A stretch of DNA of 64,000 bases, taken from assembly GCA_018241265.1 (NCBI GenBank), contig JAFEEF010000036.1, positions 156,791 through 220,790 on the forward strand, given 5' to 3'. The notes under the pieces are model-generated. The model saw nothing but the letters and a program-made list of their open reading frames with translations. It was not told where the DNA came from and searched no databases. How positions within the stretch are numbered: the stretch's first letter is position 1; each line of letters begins with the position of its first letter. Source of the DNA: Pseudomonadota bacterium (GTDB lineage Bacteria; Pseudomonadota; Gammaproteobacteria; Burkholderiales; Burkholderiaceae_C). This document shows, piece by piece, positions 26,368 to 34,916 of the stretch. Made by a program: the position numbers and the translations under genes.

Positions 26368-27507
26368 TCAGGTCGTCCACGGCGGCGCATCGCGCGGCAC
26401 CGGCGGCACATGGGTACGCGCCGTCTCGGGTTCGGGCGGCGGCGCGTTGCGATCGCGCCGGAACCCCGCGGAAACCCTGTAGGCATAGCGGCGCGCGCGC
26501 ATCACCGAACCGAGCGGCCGATGCTCGGCGACGCCGCGCCACGGCGAAAAATACAGTCGATCTTCCTGATCGTGACCGAGCGCGTCGTCCCAGGTGTCCT
26601 GCGGCGGGCAGACGATGCGCGCGACCGGCCGATGGGGACTCTCCGCCTCGCTCCACGCCACCGAGGCATCCTCGATCGGCATGCGTTGCAAGTCGGTGCA
26701 AAGCTGCGCGCGCAGCAGCCATTCGCCGCCGTGCGCCCGGAAGAACTGGCGGATCGCATCGCGCAGTCCGTCGGGCTGCCCGGCGAGGCCCAGCGTCGTG
26801 CCCTGCAGCGCGCGCAGCTCGTCGCTCCCCGGCACGAGCGACAGCTTGGCCATGTAGCGGCCATGGAGCAGCGGCACCTGCGTGTGGTAGGTCTCGCCGA
26901 GGATGTGCGTCAGCGGATGGCCGCCGAGCGAGCGCAGCGTCGCGCTTTCATGGCCGAGCGCTTCGGCCGCCTGCTCGGCACCGCGCAGCGCGGCCGACAG
27001 CACCTTCTTCAAGCCCGCCGCCTTGTCGGTCGTATGCGCGAGGAGCCGGAGGCTCTTCAGGAAGTGCCGCGCGTCGGGCGCGACGAAGGCCGGCGCATCG
27101 ACGAACAGGAAGTCCTGCGTCGTCTCGCCTTCCGAACCTTCGAGGCGTTCGCCCGGCACGTCGTAGACCTTGAGCGCGAGGCCCCGCGGCAGCGAAACGC
27201 TGTCCGGCAGCACGTCGCCGGCCGACGTCGACAGGCGCAGCAGCACCGGATAGCTGCGCGGCTCGCGGAAGATGCCTTGCGCGAGCGGCGGCGTGAGCCC
27301 CGGCTCGACCGTCATCCGGCCGCGCAGCAGGCCGTGCCCTTTCGCATGGACCGCGCGCATCGCGTGGCCGGTGTCGTTGCAGACGACGCGGGCGATCTTC
27401 AGCAGCTCTTCGTTGATCGCGGCGATGACCTCGACCTCGTCCGGCGCGACGTCTTCGCAGGTCTCGTCGTAAGGCAGCGGGGCATGCAGCGCGGGGGATG
27501 CGGACAT
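26368..27507 (-). CDS. Catalase-family heme protein
   Basis: A 379-residue protein of the catalase-like superfamily without signal peptide. The distal-side motif AVHAKGHGLLRG corresponds to the catalase RxxHAKG region, and YPVLLRLSTSAGD, GLALKVYDV, TQDFLFVDAPAFVAPD and EDRLYFSPWRG follow the family order. It is shorter than true catalases (about 480) and ends in a Pro-rich tail. The proximal heme Tyr cannot be fixed by eye; the HRPLGSVMRARRYAY segment is the candidate. The start at 27507 follows GTGGAG; upstream in-frame starts are rejected. It may act in peroxide or lipid-peroxide handling. Confidence 0.82.
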   Translation of the reverse strand: MSASPALHAPLPYDETCEDVAPDEVEVIAAINEELLKIARVVCNDTGHAMRAVHAKGHGLLRGRMTVEPGLTPPLAQGIFREPRSYPVLLRLSTSAGDVLPDSVSLPRGLALKVYDVPGERLEGSEGETTQDFLFVDAPAFVAPDARHFLKSLRLLAHTTDKAAGLKKVLSAALRGAEQAAEALGHESATLRSLGGHPLTHILGETYHTQVPLLHGRYMAKLSLVPGSDELRALQGTTLGLAGQPDGLRDAIRQFFRAHGGEWLLRAQLCTDLQRMPIEDASVAWSEAESPHRPVARIVCPPQDTWDDALGHDQEDRLYFSPWRGVAEHRPLGSVMRARRYAYRVSAGFRRDRNAPPPEPETARTHVPPVPRDAPPWTT

Positions 27508-27644
27508 CGGGTACTCCACCGGCGCCATCGGTGCGCCGGCCGCGAGTACGGGCAAGGCGCATACCCGTGACGCGACCGTGACGCGATCCGATCGGCGGGT
27601 ATCCGGCTTGCCGCTGCGCCTCATCACGTCCAGGAGAGATCCCC

Positions 27645-27821
27645 ATGGCTGCATACGGCAAGAAGGCGCAGGAGAAGGTCGAGAAGACGATGCACGAGCG
27701 CAAGGAGGGCACGCTGCGCAGCGGCACCGGCAAGAAGGTCACCAGCCGCAAGCAGGCGATCGCGATCGGCTTGTCGGAAGCGCGCAAGGCCGGCGGCAAG
27801 GTGCCGGCGAAGGCGCATTGA
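27645..27821 (+). CDS. Small basic DUF6496-type protein
   Basis: A 58-residue Lys-rich protein. KAQEKVEKTMHERKEGTLRSG followed by KVTSRKQAIAIGLSEARKAG is the hallmark of the DUF6496 family of small, widespread proteins of unknown function. A strong ribosome site (AGGAGA) precedes the ATG at 27645. Its high charge suggests nucleic-acid contact, which is inference. Its stop overlaps an ATG that leads into the ligD remnant. In many genomes this family sits among stress genes, which fits the catalase-like gene next door. Confidence 0.82.
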   Translation: MAAYGKKAQEKVEKTMHERKEGTLRSGTGKKVTSRKQAIAIGLSEARKAGGKVPAKAH

Positions 27822-27888
27822 TGGCCGGCGCTCCGAACGCATCGAAGAAAGCGCCCGGTCAGCGACGGCGCTGGTCGCCGACAAGCGC

Positions 27889-28320
27889 ATGGCCGTCCAC
27901 GTCGAGGACCATCCGGTCGCCTGCGCCGACTTCGAAGGCACGATCCCGCGCGACGGCGAGCGCCAGGAAGCCTGGCTGCTGATGAAGGAACGCGACCGGC
28001 ATGCGCGCGCCCGCGCCGATTTCGATGTCGTCGGCGCCGAGCCCGACAGCGTGCTGACGCACCTGCCCGTGAAGCCGCGGCAACGCGTATCGGCCGACGG
28101 CGCTGCACCGCGGATCACGCACGCCGATCGCGTGATCGACCGCTCGACCGGCACCACGAAGGGCGAGGTCGCCGCCTATTTCGAGCAGGTGGCCGAGCTG
28201 ATGCTGCCGCACCTGAAGCAGCGCCCCGTCGCGCTGCTGCGCGCGCCGCGCGGCGTCGCGCAGGCGAAGTTCTTCCAGAAGCATGTCGACGCGTCCGAGA
28301 TGCCCGGCCGACTACGACAG
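27889..28320 (+). pseudogene. Decayed ligD (bacterial NHEJ DNA ligase D) remnant
   Basis: Recognisable pieces of LigD lie in order but with large parts missing: the phosphoesterase-domain piece MAVHVEDHPVACADFEGTIP, then directly GERQEAWLLMKERDRHARAR with DFDVVGAEPDSV (end of that domain), then the start of the polymerase domain (RITHADRVIDRSTGTTKGEV, MLPHLKQRPVALLRAP, KFFQKH). The core of the phosphoesterase domain, the whole ATP-dependent ligase domain and most of the polymerase domain are gone. The frame stays open through the deletions, so a short product could be made, but it cannot be a functional LigD. No ku gene is seen in the window. Confidence 0.75.
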
Positions 28321-28363
28321 CCGGCGCAGCAGCCTCGGCGCCGCGATGCGTCGGTTGACCCCT

Positions 28364-28399
28364 GCATGAAACGACGCATGAAACAACGCATGAAAGGAC
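28364..28399. repeat. Three imperfect tandem 12-bp units
   Basis: Units GCATGAAACGAC, GCATGAAACAAC and GCATGAAAGGAC follow one another at 28364, 28376 and 28388, each encoding Met-Lys plus two further residues in the open frame. They separate the ligD remnant from the Pro-rich frame. Slippage-type amplification is likely. Confidence 0.7.
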
Positions 28400-28404
28400 G
28401 CCCG

Positions 28405-28749
28405 ATGCCGACGGCCCGCACGACGATGATCCATCAGCCGTGGTCCGCCCACGACCGGCCGCCGCCGGCACCGCCTGCGCCGCCGCCCCCTGCCGAGCCG
28501 CCGCAGACGCCCGTGCCGCCTCCGCCGCCGATCGACGAGCCGCCGCCCGACCGCCCGCTCGAACCGGTGCGCGAACCGCCGCTCGACCGGCCACCGGTAT
28601 CGGGCCGCGCGCGCCGCCATGCGTCGGCGATGTCCTACATCGGGCGCCGAATCCGTCTTCATGGCAACGCGGCTGCAAGCGCTTATCGTGACGGCACGAT
28701 GAGGCTGCGCCCCGCCGCACCGAGGGAGGACGCCCGATGTTTGCCATGA
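28405..28749 (+). CDS. Proline-rich small protein
   Basis: A possible 114-residue protein, with about 50 residues (starting near IHQPWSAHDRPPP) built of Pro-rich PPAEPP, PPPPPIDEPPP and PVREPPLDRPP steps, followed by an Arg-rich tail. Similar short Pro-rich proteins occur in Burkholderiales; their function is unknown. The stop lies past the start of the next gene (13-base overlap), and the tail looks unlike coding sequence, so the 3' end may be altered. ATG at 28429 is an alternative start. It could also be an open frame without a product. Confidence 0.4.
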   Translation: MPTARTTMIHQPWSAHDRPPPAPPAPPPPAEPPQTPVPPPPPIDEPPPDRPLEPVREPPLDRPPVSGRARRHASAMSYIGRRIRLHGNAAASAYRDGTMRLRPAAPREDARCLP

Positions 28750-29243
28750 ACGCCGCCGCCACCCTGCCGCGCGAGCCCCATGCCGCCCTGCCCGGCATGC
28801 CGCCGGCCGACGACGGCGGCGACGACTATGCGCAAGCGGCGGCGGTCTTTTCGCGCACCGGCGGGCTGGCAACCTGCGATCAGGTCGCCTGCCTGATGCG
28901 CGACCGCTGCAGCCAGCCGGTGTCGCGGCTCGCGCACTGGATCGTCGGCGGCGCGCTGGTGAGCTTCGAGCGGCTCGGCCAGCGCTTCATCCCGATGTTC
29001 CAGTTCGATCCGGAAGCGATGACCTTGCGCGAAGGCGTCGACGAGCTGGTGCGTACCCTGTCGGCGACGCGCGACGAGTGGCATACCGCGCTGTGGTTCA
29101 CGCGCTCGCATCCGGGTCTGCGCGGAGCCACGCCGGCCGATGTCATCGGTCAGCCGTCGGACCGCCCTTCGATCGCGGCGGTCCAGTGCGCCAGGTCGCC
29201 GGCCGTCATCGAACTGGCCGACGTGGCGCGCGCGTCCTCATAG
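28737..29243 (+). CDS. Hypothetical protein with ParS/MbcA-like C-terminal motif
   Basis: A 168-residue soluble protein. It has a helical middle (FSRTGGLATCDQVACLMRD, SRLAHWIVGGALVSFERLGQ, FQFDPEAMTLREGVDELVRT) and a segment WFTRSHPGLRGATPADVIG resembling the motif of Xre/MbcA/ParS-type antitoxins. A very good ribosome site (GGGAGGA) precedes the ATG. The last 30 residues run antisense into the nucleotidyltransferase gene and look non-conserved, as if an original stop near 29150 was lost. No RES toxin gene adjoins it, so a toxin-antitoxin role is not supported. Confidence 0.6.
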   Translation: MFAMNAAATLPREPHAALPGMPPADDGGDDYAQAAAVFSRTGGLATCDQVACLMRDRCSQPVSRLAHWIVGGALVSFERLGQRFIPMFQFDPEAMTLREGVDELVRTLSATRDEWHTALWFTRSHPGLRGATPADVIGQPSDRPSIAAVQCARSPAVIELADVARASS

Positions 29244-29986
29244 CCTTCGCCCTCGATGGCCTGCAGGTACTGCTCGCGCGACAGCAGCGTACCGGCGCAG
29301 AGATGGCCTTGTGCGGGCGGCGTTCTCGCCTCGTCGCGCAGGCGGTGCAACAACAGGTCGAGCAACGGCAACGGCACCGCGGCGCGCTCGTCCGGATACG
29401 CGTAGCCGAACAGCACGAGATGCGCCAGCAACACGCGCCAGTTGGCGCCGAAGCGCGCGAGCAAACGCGTCCAATCGAGCTCGGCGGCGCAGGCACGCAG
29501 CAGGTGGATGACGTCGGCGCCGTCGTAGCGCTCGCGTTCCATCACGAACGCCTTCGACCAGATGCTCTCCTCGGGCGGCACGAGCCGCACCGGCACGCCG
29601 AGCACCTCGCCGGCTTGCGCATGCTCGAACCAGGCGTCGTCGACCTCGGCCACGCCGTTGCCCGAGTTGAAGATCACGTCGATCCGGGCATCGTCGCGCC
29701 ACGCCTTGCCGAGCCAGTGCGGGTAGGTCAGGTCGGTGTCGAAGCCGGCTTCCGCCAGCACGGCCGATACCGCGCCGTAGTCCTTCTGCCGCACGAACAG
29801 GTCCAGGTCCTTGGTGGCGCGGCGGAAGCCCGTCAGGTGCTGCAAGCCGAACGCGCCGCCGACCAGAAAGGGCATGTCGGCCTGCGCCAAGGCCTGGAGC
29901 GCGCGCCGGTAGGCCGCGGCCACCGAGGGCGCGAGCTCGGGCGCGGCCACGGGCTGATCCGGGGAGGCGAAGGCTCGAAGGTCCAT
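29150..29986 (-). CDS. Nucleotidyltransferase-fold protein
   Basis: A 278-residue protein with a Pol-beta-type minimal nucleotidyltransferase core: FLVGGAFGLQHLTGFRRATKDLDLFVR, where GGAF and the DLDLF acidic pair are the fold signature, and RIDVIFNSGNG supplies the third acidic residue. The rest is helical (WSKAFVMERERYDGADVIHLL). Such proteins transfer nucleotides to small molecules, proteins or RNA, or serve as antitoxins. ATG at 29986 is used; an in-frame GTG at 29998 is equally possible because neither has a clear ribosome site. Convergent overlap of 94 bases with the gene at 28737. Confidence 0.78.
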   Translation of the reverse strand: MDLRAFASPDQPVAAPELAPSVAAAYRRALQALAQADMPFLVGGAFGLQHLTGFRRATKDLDLFVRQKDYGAVSAVLAEAGFDTDLTYPHWLGKAWRDDARIDVIFNSGNGVAEVDDAWFEHAQAGEVLGVPVRLVPPEESIWSKAFVMERERYDGADVIHLLRACAAELDWTRLLARFGANWRVLLAHLVLFGYAYPDERAAVPLPLLDLLLHRLRDEARTPPAQGHLCAGTLLSREQYLQAIEGEGYEDARATSASSMTAGDLAHWTAAIEGRSDG

Positions 29987-30072
29987 GGGTTCGTTCACAG
30001 CTTGTCAGGCGCAAGCGCGGGCAAGCGGCATGCCCTGCCGACACCGGACGACCCTTGCATGGAGACCGGCTC

Positions 30073-30819
30073 ATGACCGAGAAACGCGCCGCCAAGACCA
30101 TACGCTTCGCCGCCGTGGGCGACCTGCATTGCACCAAGTCGTCCGCCGGCACGCTGCGCGAGTTGTTCGCGCAGGCCGCGCGCGACGCCGATGCGCTGCT
30201 GCTGTGCGGCGACCTCACCGACTACGGGACCGCGGAAGAAGCCAACGTGCTGGTCGGCGAACTGGCCGCGGCGGCGCCGATGCCCGTCGTCGCGGTGCTG
30301 GGCAACCACGACTTCGAATCCGGCACGCCGGGCGACGTCGCCGAGATCCTGAGCACCGCCGGCGTCCGCATGCTGGACGGCGAGGCGTGCGAGATCCACG
30401 GCGTGGGCCTGGCCGGCGTCAAGGGCTTTGCGGGCGGTTTCGGCCGTGGCGCGCTCGGCGCCTGGGGCGAAGGTCCGATCAAGCAGTTCGTCAACGAGGC
30501 GATCCAGGAAGCGCTGAAGCTCGAGTCGGCACTCGCCAAGCTGCGCACGCGCTCGCGCATCGCGCTGCTGCACTATGCGCCGGTGGTCGGCACCGTCGAG
30601 GGCGAGCCCGTCGAGATCTATCCCTTCCTCGGCAGCAGCCGCCTCGAAGACCCGCTGCTGCGCCATCCGGTCGACGCCGTCGTGCACGGCCATGCACATC
30701 GCGGCACGGCCGAGAGCCGCACGGTCAGCGGCGTACCGGTCTACAACGTCGCCAAGCCGCTGTTGCAGCGCCTGCATCCCGACCGGCCGGCGTACCGGAT
30801 CGTCGAGGTGCCGGCGTGA
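30073..30819 (+). CDS. Metallophosphoesterase (calcineurin-like)
   Basis: A 248-residue cytoplasmic binuclear-metal phosphoesterase. The full motif set is present: GDLHC near residue 19 (DxH), LLCGDLTDYG (GDxxD), VLGNHDFE (GNHD), LLHYAP and VVHGHAHRG (GHxH). GGAGA precedes the ATG at 30073. Substrate could be a phosphodiester nucleotide or phospholipid; the sequence does not say. It is divergent from the nucleotidyltransferase gene and converges on the dehydrogenase-like gene with 15 bases between stops. Confidence 0.9.
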   Translation: MTEKRAAKTIRFAAVGDLHCTKSSAGTLRELFAQAARDADALLLCGDLTDYGTAEEANVLVGELAAAAPMPVVAVLGNHDFESGTPGDVAEILSTAGVRMLDGEACEIHGVGLAGVKGFAGGFGRGALGAWGEGPIKQFVNEAIQEALKLESALAKLRTRSRIALLHYAPVVGTVEGEPVEIYPFLGSSRLEDPLLRHPVDAVVHGHAHRGTAESRTVSGVPVYNVAKPLLQRLHPDRPAYRIVEVPA

Positions 30820-30834
30820 GAGCAGACCGGCGAA

Positions 30835-32139
30835 TCAGGCGCCCGCGACCCGCCAGACCACGTCGCCGACATCGTCGGCCACCAGCAGCGCGCCGTCGGC
30901 CGCCAGCGTGACGCCGACCGGGCGTCCGTACGACACGCTTTCATCCGGCGCGAGAAAGCCGCTCAGGATGTCGCGCGGCGGCCCGGACGGACGGCCTGCG
31001 CTGAACGGCACGAAGACCACGCGATAGCCGCTCAGCTTGCTGCGGTTCCATGAGCCGTGCTGGCCGATCGCCATGCCCTCTTCCGGAAACCCCGGCAGCG
31101 TGCCGGCCGGCAGCCAGCACAGGCCGAGCGACGCGGTGTGGCCGCCGAGCGCGTAGTCCGGCGTGAGCGCACCCGCGACCGCGGCCGGGTCCTGCGGCAC
31201 GCGGTCGTCGACGGTGCGATCCCAATAGCAGTACGGCCAGCCGTAGAAGCCGCCGTCGCGCACCGAGGTCAGGTAGTCGGGCGGCGTCTCGTCGCCCAGG
31301 CCGTCGCGCTCGTTGACCACCGTCCACAGCGCGCCGGTGTGCGGCTCCCACGCCAGGCCCACCGGGTTGCGCAGGCCCGATGCGTAGACGCGATGGGTGC
31401 CGGCCCGCAGGTCGAGCTCGTAGATGCAGGCACGGCCTTCCTCGACCTCGAAACCCTGGTCGCCGATGTTGGTGAGGGAGCCGACGCCGGCGTAGAGCTT
31501 CGTACCGTCGGGACTCGCGAGCAGGCTGCGCGTCCAGTGGCCGCCCGGCTTGAAGGTCGCGAGGCGGCGCGGCGGCTCGGTGATGCGCGTCGTGCCCGGC
31601 GCACAGGGGAACGCCATCACGCCGTCGGTGTTGCCGACGTAGTAGGTGTCGCCGATCGACGCCATGCCGAACGGCTGGTTCAGCCCTTCGAGCAGCGCAT
31701 GCCGCGTCTCGGCGACGCCGTCGCCGTCGGCATCGCGCAGCAAGGTGATGCGGTTCGGGCTCGGGCCGATCGCGGCGGCACGCTTCATCGTGCTCTGCAT
31801 CGCGAGATCGAACGCCGAGCGCGGCGGCGCCGGCATGAAGAGCGCTTCGGCCACCGTGACGTCGCCGTTCGGCAGCACGTGGATCCAGCGCGGATGCTTC
31901 AGCCCGGCAGCGAACGCGTTGACCCGGAGGCCGGGCGCGGCCTTCGGCGTCCGGCCGGCGGACCAGCCCTTCGCGGTGGGCATCTTCAACGTCGGGATGC
32001 GGCCTTGCGGACGGGCCGCCGGTATCGTCGGCGCGGCACCCAGGGCTTGGCGCTCCACCGTGCCGTGGCGACGACGCCAGAGGATCGCGGCATCGCCGAT
32101 CAACGCGACGACCTGCGCATAGGCTTGCGAGTATCCCAT
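30835..32139 (-). CDS. Sorbosone dehydrogenase-like PQQ/beta-propeller enzyme
   Basis: A 434-residue six-bladed propeller protein of the soluble glucose/sorbosone dehydrogenase family. Motifs include GLKHPRWIHVLPNGDVTVAEA, GLNQPFGMASIGDTYYVGNTDG, GLRNPVGLAWEPHTGALWTVVNERD and IGQHGSWNRSKLSGY. The N-terminal region has a hydrophobic stretch (AYAQVVALIGDAAILW), which may anchor it or be a poor signal; export is likely for the family. The start at 32139 follows AGGAG. It may oxidise sugars or aldehydes with PQQ; no pqq genes are in the window. Confidence 0.85.
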   Translation of the reverse strand: MGYSQAYAQVVALIGDAAILWRRRHGTVERQALGAAPTIPAARPQGRIPTLKMPTAKGWSAGRTPKAAPGLRVNAFAAGLKHPRWIHVLPNGDVTVAEALFMPAPPRSAFDLAMQSTMKRAAAIGPSPNRITLLRDADGDGVAETRHALLEGLNQPFGMASIGDTYYVGNTDGVMAFPCAPGTTRITEPPRRLATFKPGGHWTRSLLASPDGTKLYAGVGSLTNIGDQGFEVEEGRACIYELDLRAGTHRVYASGLRNPVGLAWEPHTGALWTVVNERDGLGDETPPDYLTSVRDGGFYGWPYCYWDRTVDDRVPQDPAAVAGALTPDYALGGHTASLGLCWLPAGTLPGFPEEGMAIGQHGSWNRSKLSGYRVVFVPFSAGRPSGPPRDILSGFLAPDESVSYGRPVGVTLAADGALLVADDVGDVVWRVAGA

Positions 32140-32309
32140 CGAGCGGCTCCTGCGGGGCGGGGCTGCATGTTAAGCGCGGAGCCGGCGGCGCACGCATCGT
32201 CCGGCGATGATCATCGTCGCGCACGACGGCGTGACAAGCTCCTCAATCCTGTGGACGCCGGAGTCCTCGCGCGCGCTCGAGCGGCGCCAGGCCGGTCAGA
32301 ATGCGGGGC

Positions 32310-32447
32310 ATGCACCCGCAAGCCATGTCGCCGGAACCGGCCACGGCCATCGAGTATTCGGGCTCCGGCCGGAAGTCGCTCGGGCTCGCGATCATGCTGA
32401 CGTTCGCGGCGCTCGCGGTCGCACTGGTCCTGCCGGCGCTGCACTGA
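32310..32447 (+). CDS. Small single-span membrane protein
   Basis: A 45-residue protein with a polar N-terminus (EPATAIEYSGSGRKS) and one C-terminal transmembrane helix (LGLAIMLTFAALAVALVLPAL). Translation may begin at 32310 or at the in-frame ATG at 32301. No function can be proposed. The layout, with a clean hydrophobic helix right at the end, favours a real tail-anchored peptide over a chance frame. Confidence 0.5.
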   Translation: MHPQAMSPEPATAIEYSGSGRKSLGLAIMLTFAALAVALVLPALH

Positions 32448-32498
32448 CGGCCGCGCCGGCTCACGAGAGCTGGCGCGCCCCGGACCAGCGCCACCAAC

Positions 32499-32783
32499 TC
32501 AGAGCTGCGCGTAGATCAGCCGCATCGCCGAGTCGTCGCGCTTGTAGTTCGGGCCCGGATGCCGGAAGGTCTCGGCCAGCATCACGAGCCGTTCGATCTT
32601 CTCGACGTTGAACAGCGGCTCGGGCTGGCTGCCGCCCTGGACCTGGTAGACGCGCAGCAGCTCGTTGCCGGTATGACCCACGCCGTAGCACTGCGGCTCG
32701 GCGATGCGCGGCTTGCCGCCGTAGACGAACGACAGGCGGCGGCGCTGCTCGATCGCGTCGACGATCAGTGGATTCGGGTGCAT
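32499..32783 (-). CDS. WYL-like small protein
   Basis: A 94-residue soluble protein. IEQRRRLSFVYGGKPRIAEPQCYGVG and LRVYQVQGGSQPEPLFNVEKI have the beta-rich pattern of WYL/SH3-like modules, here without an attached DNA-binding domain. Such stand-alone modules may bind nucleotides or nucleic acids in regulation. The ribosome site is weak. It lies 16 bases downstream of the LuxR-type regulator stop on the same strand, so it may be the last gene of the cstA-to-regulator run. Confidence 0.65.
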   Translation of the reverse strand: MHPNPLIVDAIEQRRRLSFVYGGKPRIAEPQCYGVGHTGNELLRVYQVQGGSQPEPLFNVEKIERLVMLAETFRHPGPNYKRDDSAMRLIYAQL

Positions 32784-32799
32784 GGGTCGAGTTGCCGCC

Positions 32800-33435
32800 T
32801 CAGCCCGACGCGTCGTCGCGCGCCCGCTCGACGGCGTACTTGATGAGCTCGGCCTGGCCGTCGAGCTCCAGCTTGCGCTTGATGTTCTGCCGATGCGCCT
32901 CGACCGTGCGCACGCTGAGGTCCAGCGCCTTGGCGATCTGCTTGCTCGATGCGCCGCGGCCGAGCGCGCCGAGGATCTCGCTCTCGCGCGGCGACAGCAT
33001 CGGCCGCGGCGCCTGGCTCCGGAACAGCCGCTTCGAGACGCCGGTGCTGAGGTAGGTGCCGCCGCGCATCACCGCGTCGATCGCCGTCAGCACTTCGGCC
33101 GCCGGCGCATCCTTCAGCACATAGCCCTGGGCGCCGGCCTGCAGCGCACGCTGCACGTATTCGGGGTTGTCGTACATGCTGAACATCAGCACCTTGAGTG
33201 CCGGATCGCGCGCCAGCAACTGCGCCGCGAGGTCGAGGCCGTTGGTGCCCTTCATGCCGACGTCCACCAGCGCCAGGTTCGGCCGGCAGGTCGCGGCGCG
33301 CTCGATCGCGTCGGCCGCACAGCCCGCTTCGCCGACCACCTCCACGTGCGGCACCGCCGCCAGGCGCGCGCGCAGGCCGTCGCGCACCATCGGATGGTCG
33401 TCGACGATCAGCAGGCGCACCGGCATCGGGTTCAT
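32800..33435 (-). CDS. NarL/FixJ-type response regulator
   Basis: A 211-residue regulator: receiver (about 6-125, acidic pair D12 D13, phospho-acceptor Asp58, VLKDA Lys) and a LuxR-type DNA-binding helix-turn-helix (LSPRESEILGALGRGASSKQIAKAL with LDLSVRTVEAHRQNIKRKL). Its ATG overlaps the stop of the kinase gene upstream by 4 bases, so kinase and regulator are coupled and surely partners. The target is unknown; the neighbouring cstA is the obvious candidate. Confidence 0.93.
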   Translation of the reverse strand: MNPMPVRLLIVDDHPMVRDGLRARLAAVPHVEVVGEAGCAADAIERAATCRPNLALVDVGMKGTNGLDLAAQLLARDPALKVLMFSMYDNPEYVQRALQAGAQGYVLKDAPAAEVLTAIDAVMRGGTYLSTGVSKRLFRSQAPRPMLSPRESEILGALGRGASSKQIAKALDLSVRTVEAHRQNIKRKLELDGQAELIKYAVERARDDASG

Positions 33436-34859
33436 GCGGAAGCCTCCTTCATCGAAGCGGCGGCCGGGCTCGTGGCGTGGTCCGCCGCGTCGAGACCATG
33501 CATCCGCGCCAGCGCCGCGGCCGCGACGATCGCGCGCAACTGCACGCCGTGACCCGGGCTGGTCTCGATCTCGAGCCGGCCGCCGACGGCGGCGAGCCGC
33601 TCGCGCATGCTGCGCAGGCCGAGGCCGCGGTGCGGATCGCGCTGCACCGCCGCCAGGTCGAAGCCGGCGCCGTCGTCGGTGATGTCAAGGCGCACGCCGC
33701 CGTCGGCGCCGTAGACCAGCGCCAGCTCGACGCGGGCGGCACGCGCATGCTTGACGCAGTTCGTCAGCGCTTCCTGGGCGATGCGGAACAGCACCGTCAC
33801 GACGACGTCCGGCAGCACGGAGGCCGTGCCGCGCACCGGCGCGGCGATCGCCATGCCGCTCGCGTCGCCGACCTCGGTCGCGAGGTGGTGCAGCGCCGCC
33901 GGCAGGCCGAGCGTGTCGAGCAGCGCCGGCCGCAGCCGGTGCGAGATGCCGCGCACCTCGCCGAGGGCATCGTTGAGCCGCGCCAGCGCGCTTTCGAGTG
34001 CCGCCGCCGGCATGCGGCCGGCGCGTCCCTCCTCGAGCGCCGACTCGATCAGGAGCTTGGCCGACACCAGCGTCTGGCTGGTGCCGTCGTGCAGCTCGCG
34101 CGCGAGGTGCGCCCGCTCGGCCTCCTGCGACTGCACGACCTGGCGCGCCATCAAGCGCAGCCTGGCATCGGCCACGCGATGCTCGCTGACGTTGAGCGTG
34201 AGACCGCCGGCGCTGATCAGCACGATGCCGAGCAGCGCGATGCCGGCGATCCACGCGATCGTCGCGCCGATGTTGCGCCGCGCGTCCTCGTCGACGCGGC
34301 GCAGCGTCTGGCCGATGTCGTCGAGGTAGAGCCCCGTGCCGACCATCCAGTGCCAGCGCTCGAGCGCGATCACGTAGCCGAGCTTGGCGGCGAGCTGGCC
34401 GTTCGAGGGCTTGCGCCATTCATAGGCCACGTAGCCGCCGCCGGCGCGCGCCTGGTCGATCAGGCGGCGTATCGGCTCGCCGTCGGTATCGCGCAGGTTC
34501 AGCAGGTTGCGGCCGACGAGCTCGGGCTGGCGCGAATGCATCAGCACGGTGCCGTCGAGGTCGTAGACGAAGAAGTAGCCGTCCGGGCCGTAGTCGAGCG
34601 CGCCGAGCCGGCGCAGCGCCTCGTTGCGACGACCCGGCGCGCCATCGCGCTCGTCGTAGATCGGCCGCACCGTGCTCATCGCGAGATCGACGTAGTGGCG
34701 CAGCTCGCCGCGCCGCGCGTCCATGTAGGCGCCCTGCACGAGCTGCTGTTCGCGGCGCGCCAGGGCGGCCTGCTGCACGACGATCACGACCGCGATCAGC
34801 GCGAGCGCTGCGAGCAGCGGCAGCACTGACAGCAGGATGACCTTGGTGCGCAGGCGCAT
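33432..34859 (-). CDS. Cache-domain sensor histidine kinase (NarX-type core)
   Basis: A 475-residue inner-membrane kinase. TM1 is about 7-28, a periplasmic single-cache domain about 35-190 (DGYFFVYDLDGTVLMHSRQPELVG, GYVAYEWRKP), and TM2 about 198-218. The HisKA_3 H-box AHLARELHDGTSQTL contains His257, and the ATPase domain shows EALTNCVKHARA, DDGAGFD and GLGLRSMRERL. Cache domains of this type often bind small carboxylates. It starts 57 bases after ybdD on the same strand and is coupled to the LuxR-type regulator, so sensing of pyruvate or a related acid is a reasonable inference. Confidence 0.92.
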   Translation of the reverse strand: MRLRTKVILLSVLPLLAALALIAVVIVVQQAALARREQQLVQGAYMDARRGELRHYVDLAMSTVRPIYDERDGAPGRRNEALRRLGALDYGPDGYFFVYDLDGTVLMHSRQPELVGRNLLNLRDTDGEPIRRLIDQARAGGGYVAYEWRKPSNGQLAAKLGYVIALERWHWMVGTGLYLDDIGQTLRRVDEDARRNIGATIAWIAGIALLGIVLISAGGLTLNVSEHRVADARLRLMARQVVQSQEAERAHLARELHDGTSQTLVSAKLLIESALEEGRAGRMPAAALESALARLNDALGEVRGISHRLRPALLDTLGLPAALHHLATEVGDASGMAIAAPVRGTASVLPDVVVTVLFRIAQEALTNCVKHARAARVELALVYGADGGVRLDITDDGAGFDLAAVQRDPHRGLGLRSMRERLAAVGGRLEIETSPGHGVQLRAIVAAAALARMHGLDAADHATSPAAASMKEASA

Positions 34860-34916
34860 GGTGGCGCGATTGTCCCTGCTCCCCTCTCCTCGTGGAGCGG
34901 GCGCAAGCCCGGGGAT

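Noticed and set aside
28405-28749. Proline-rich frame as part of a functional LigD fusion.
   Set aside because: The frame is merely open through the remnant; ligase and most polymerase sequence is absent and repeats separate the two parts.
28737-29243. Toxin-antitoxin pair with the neighbouring nucleotidyltransferase.
   Set aside because: The genes are convergent rather than in one operon, and no RES-type toxin is present; only the motif resemblance remains.
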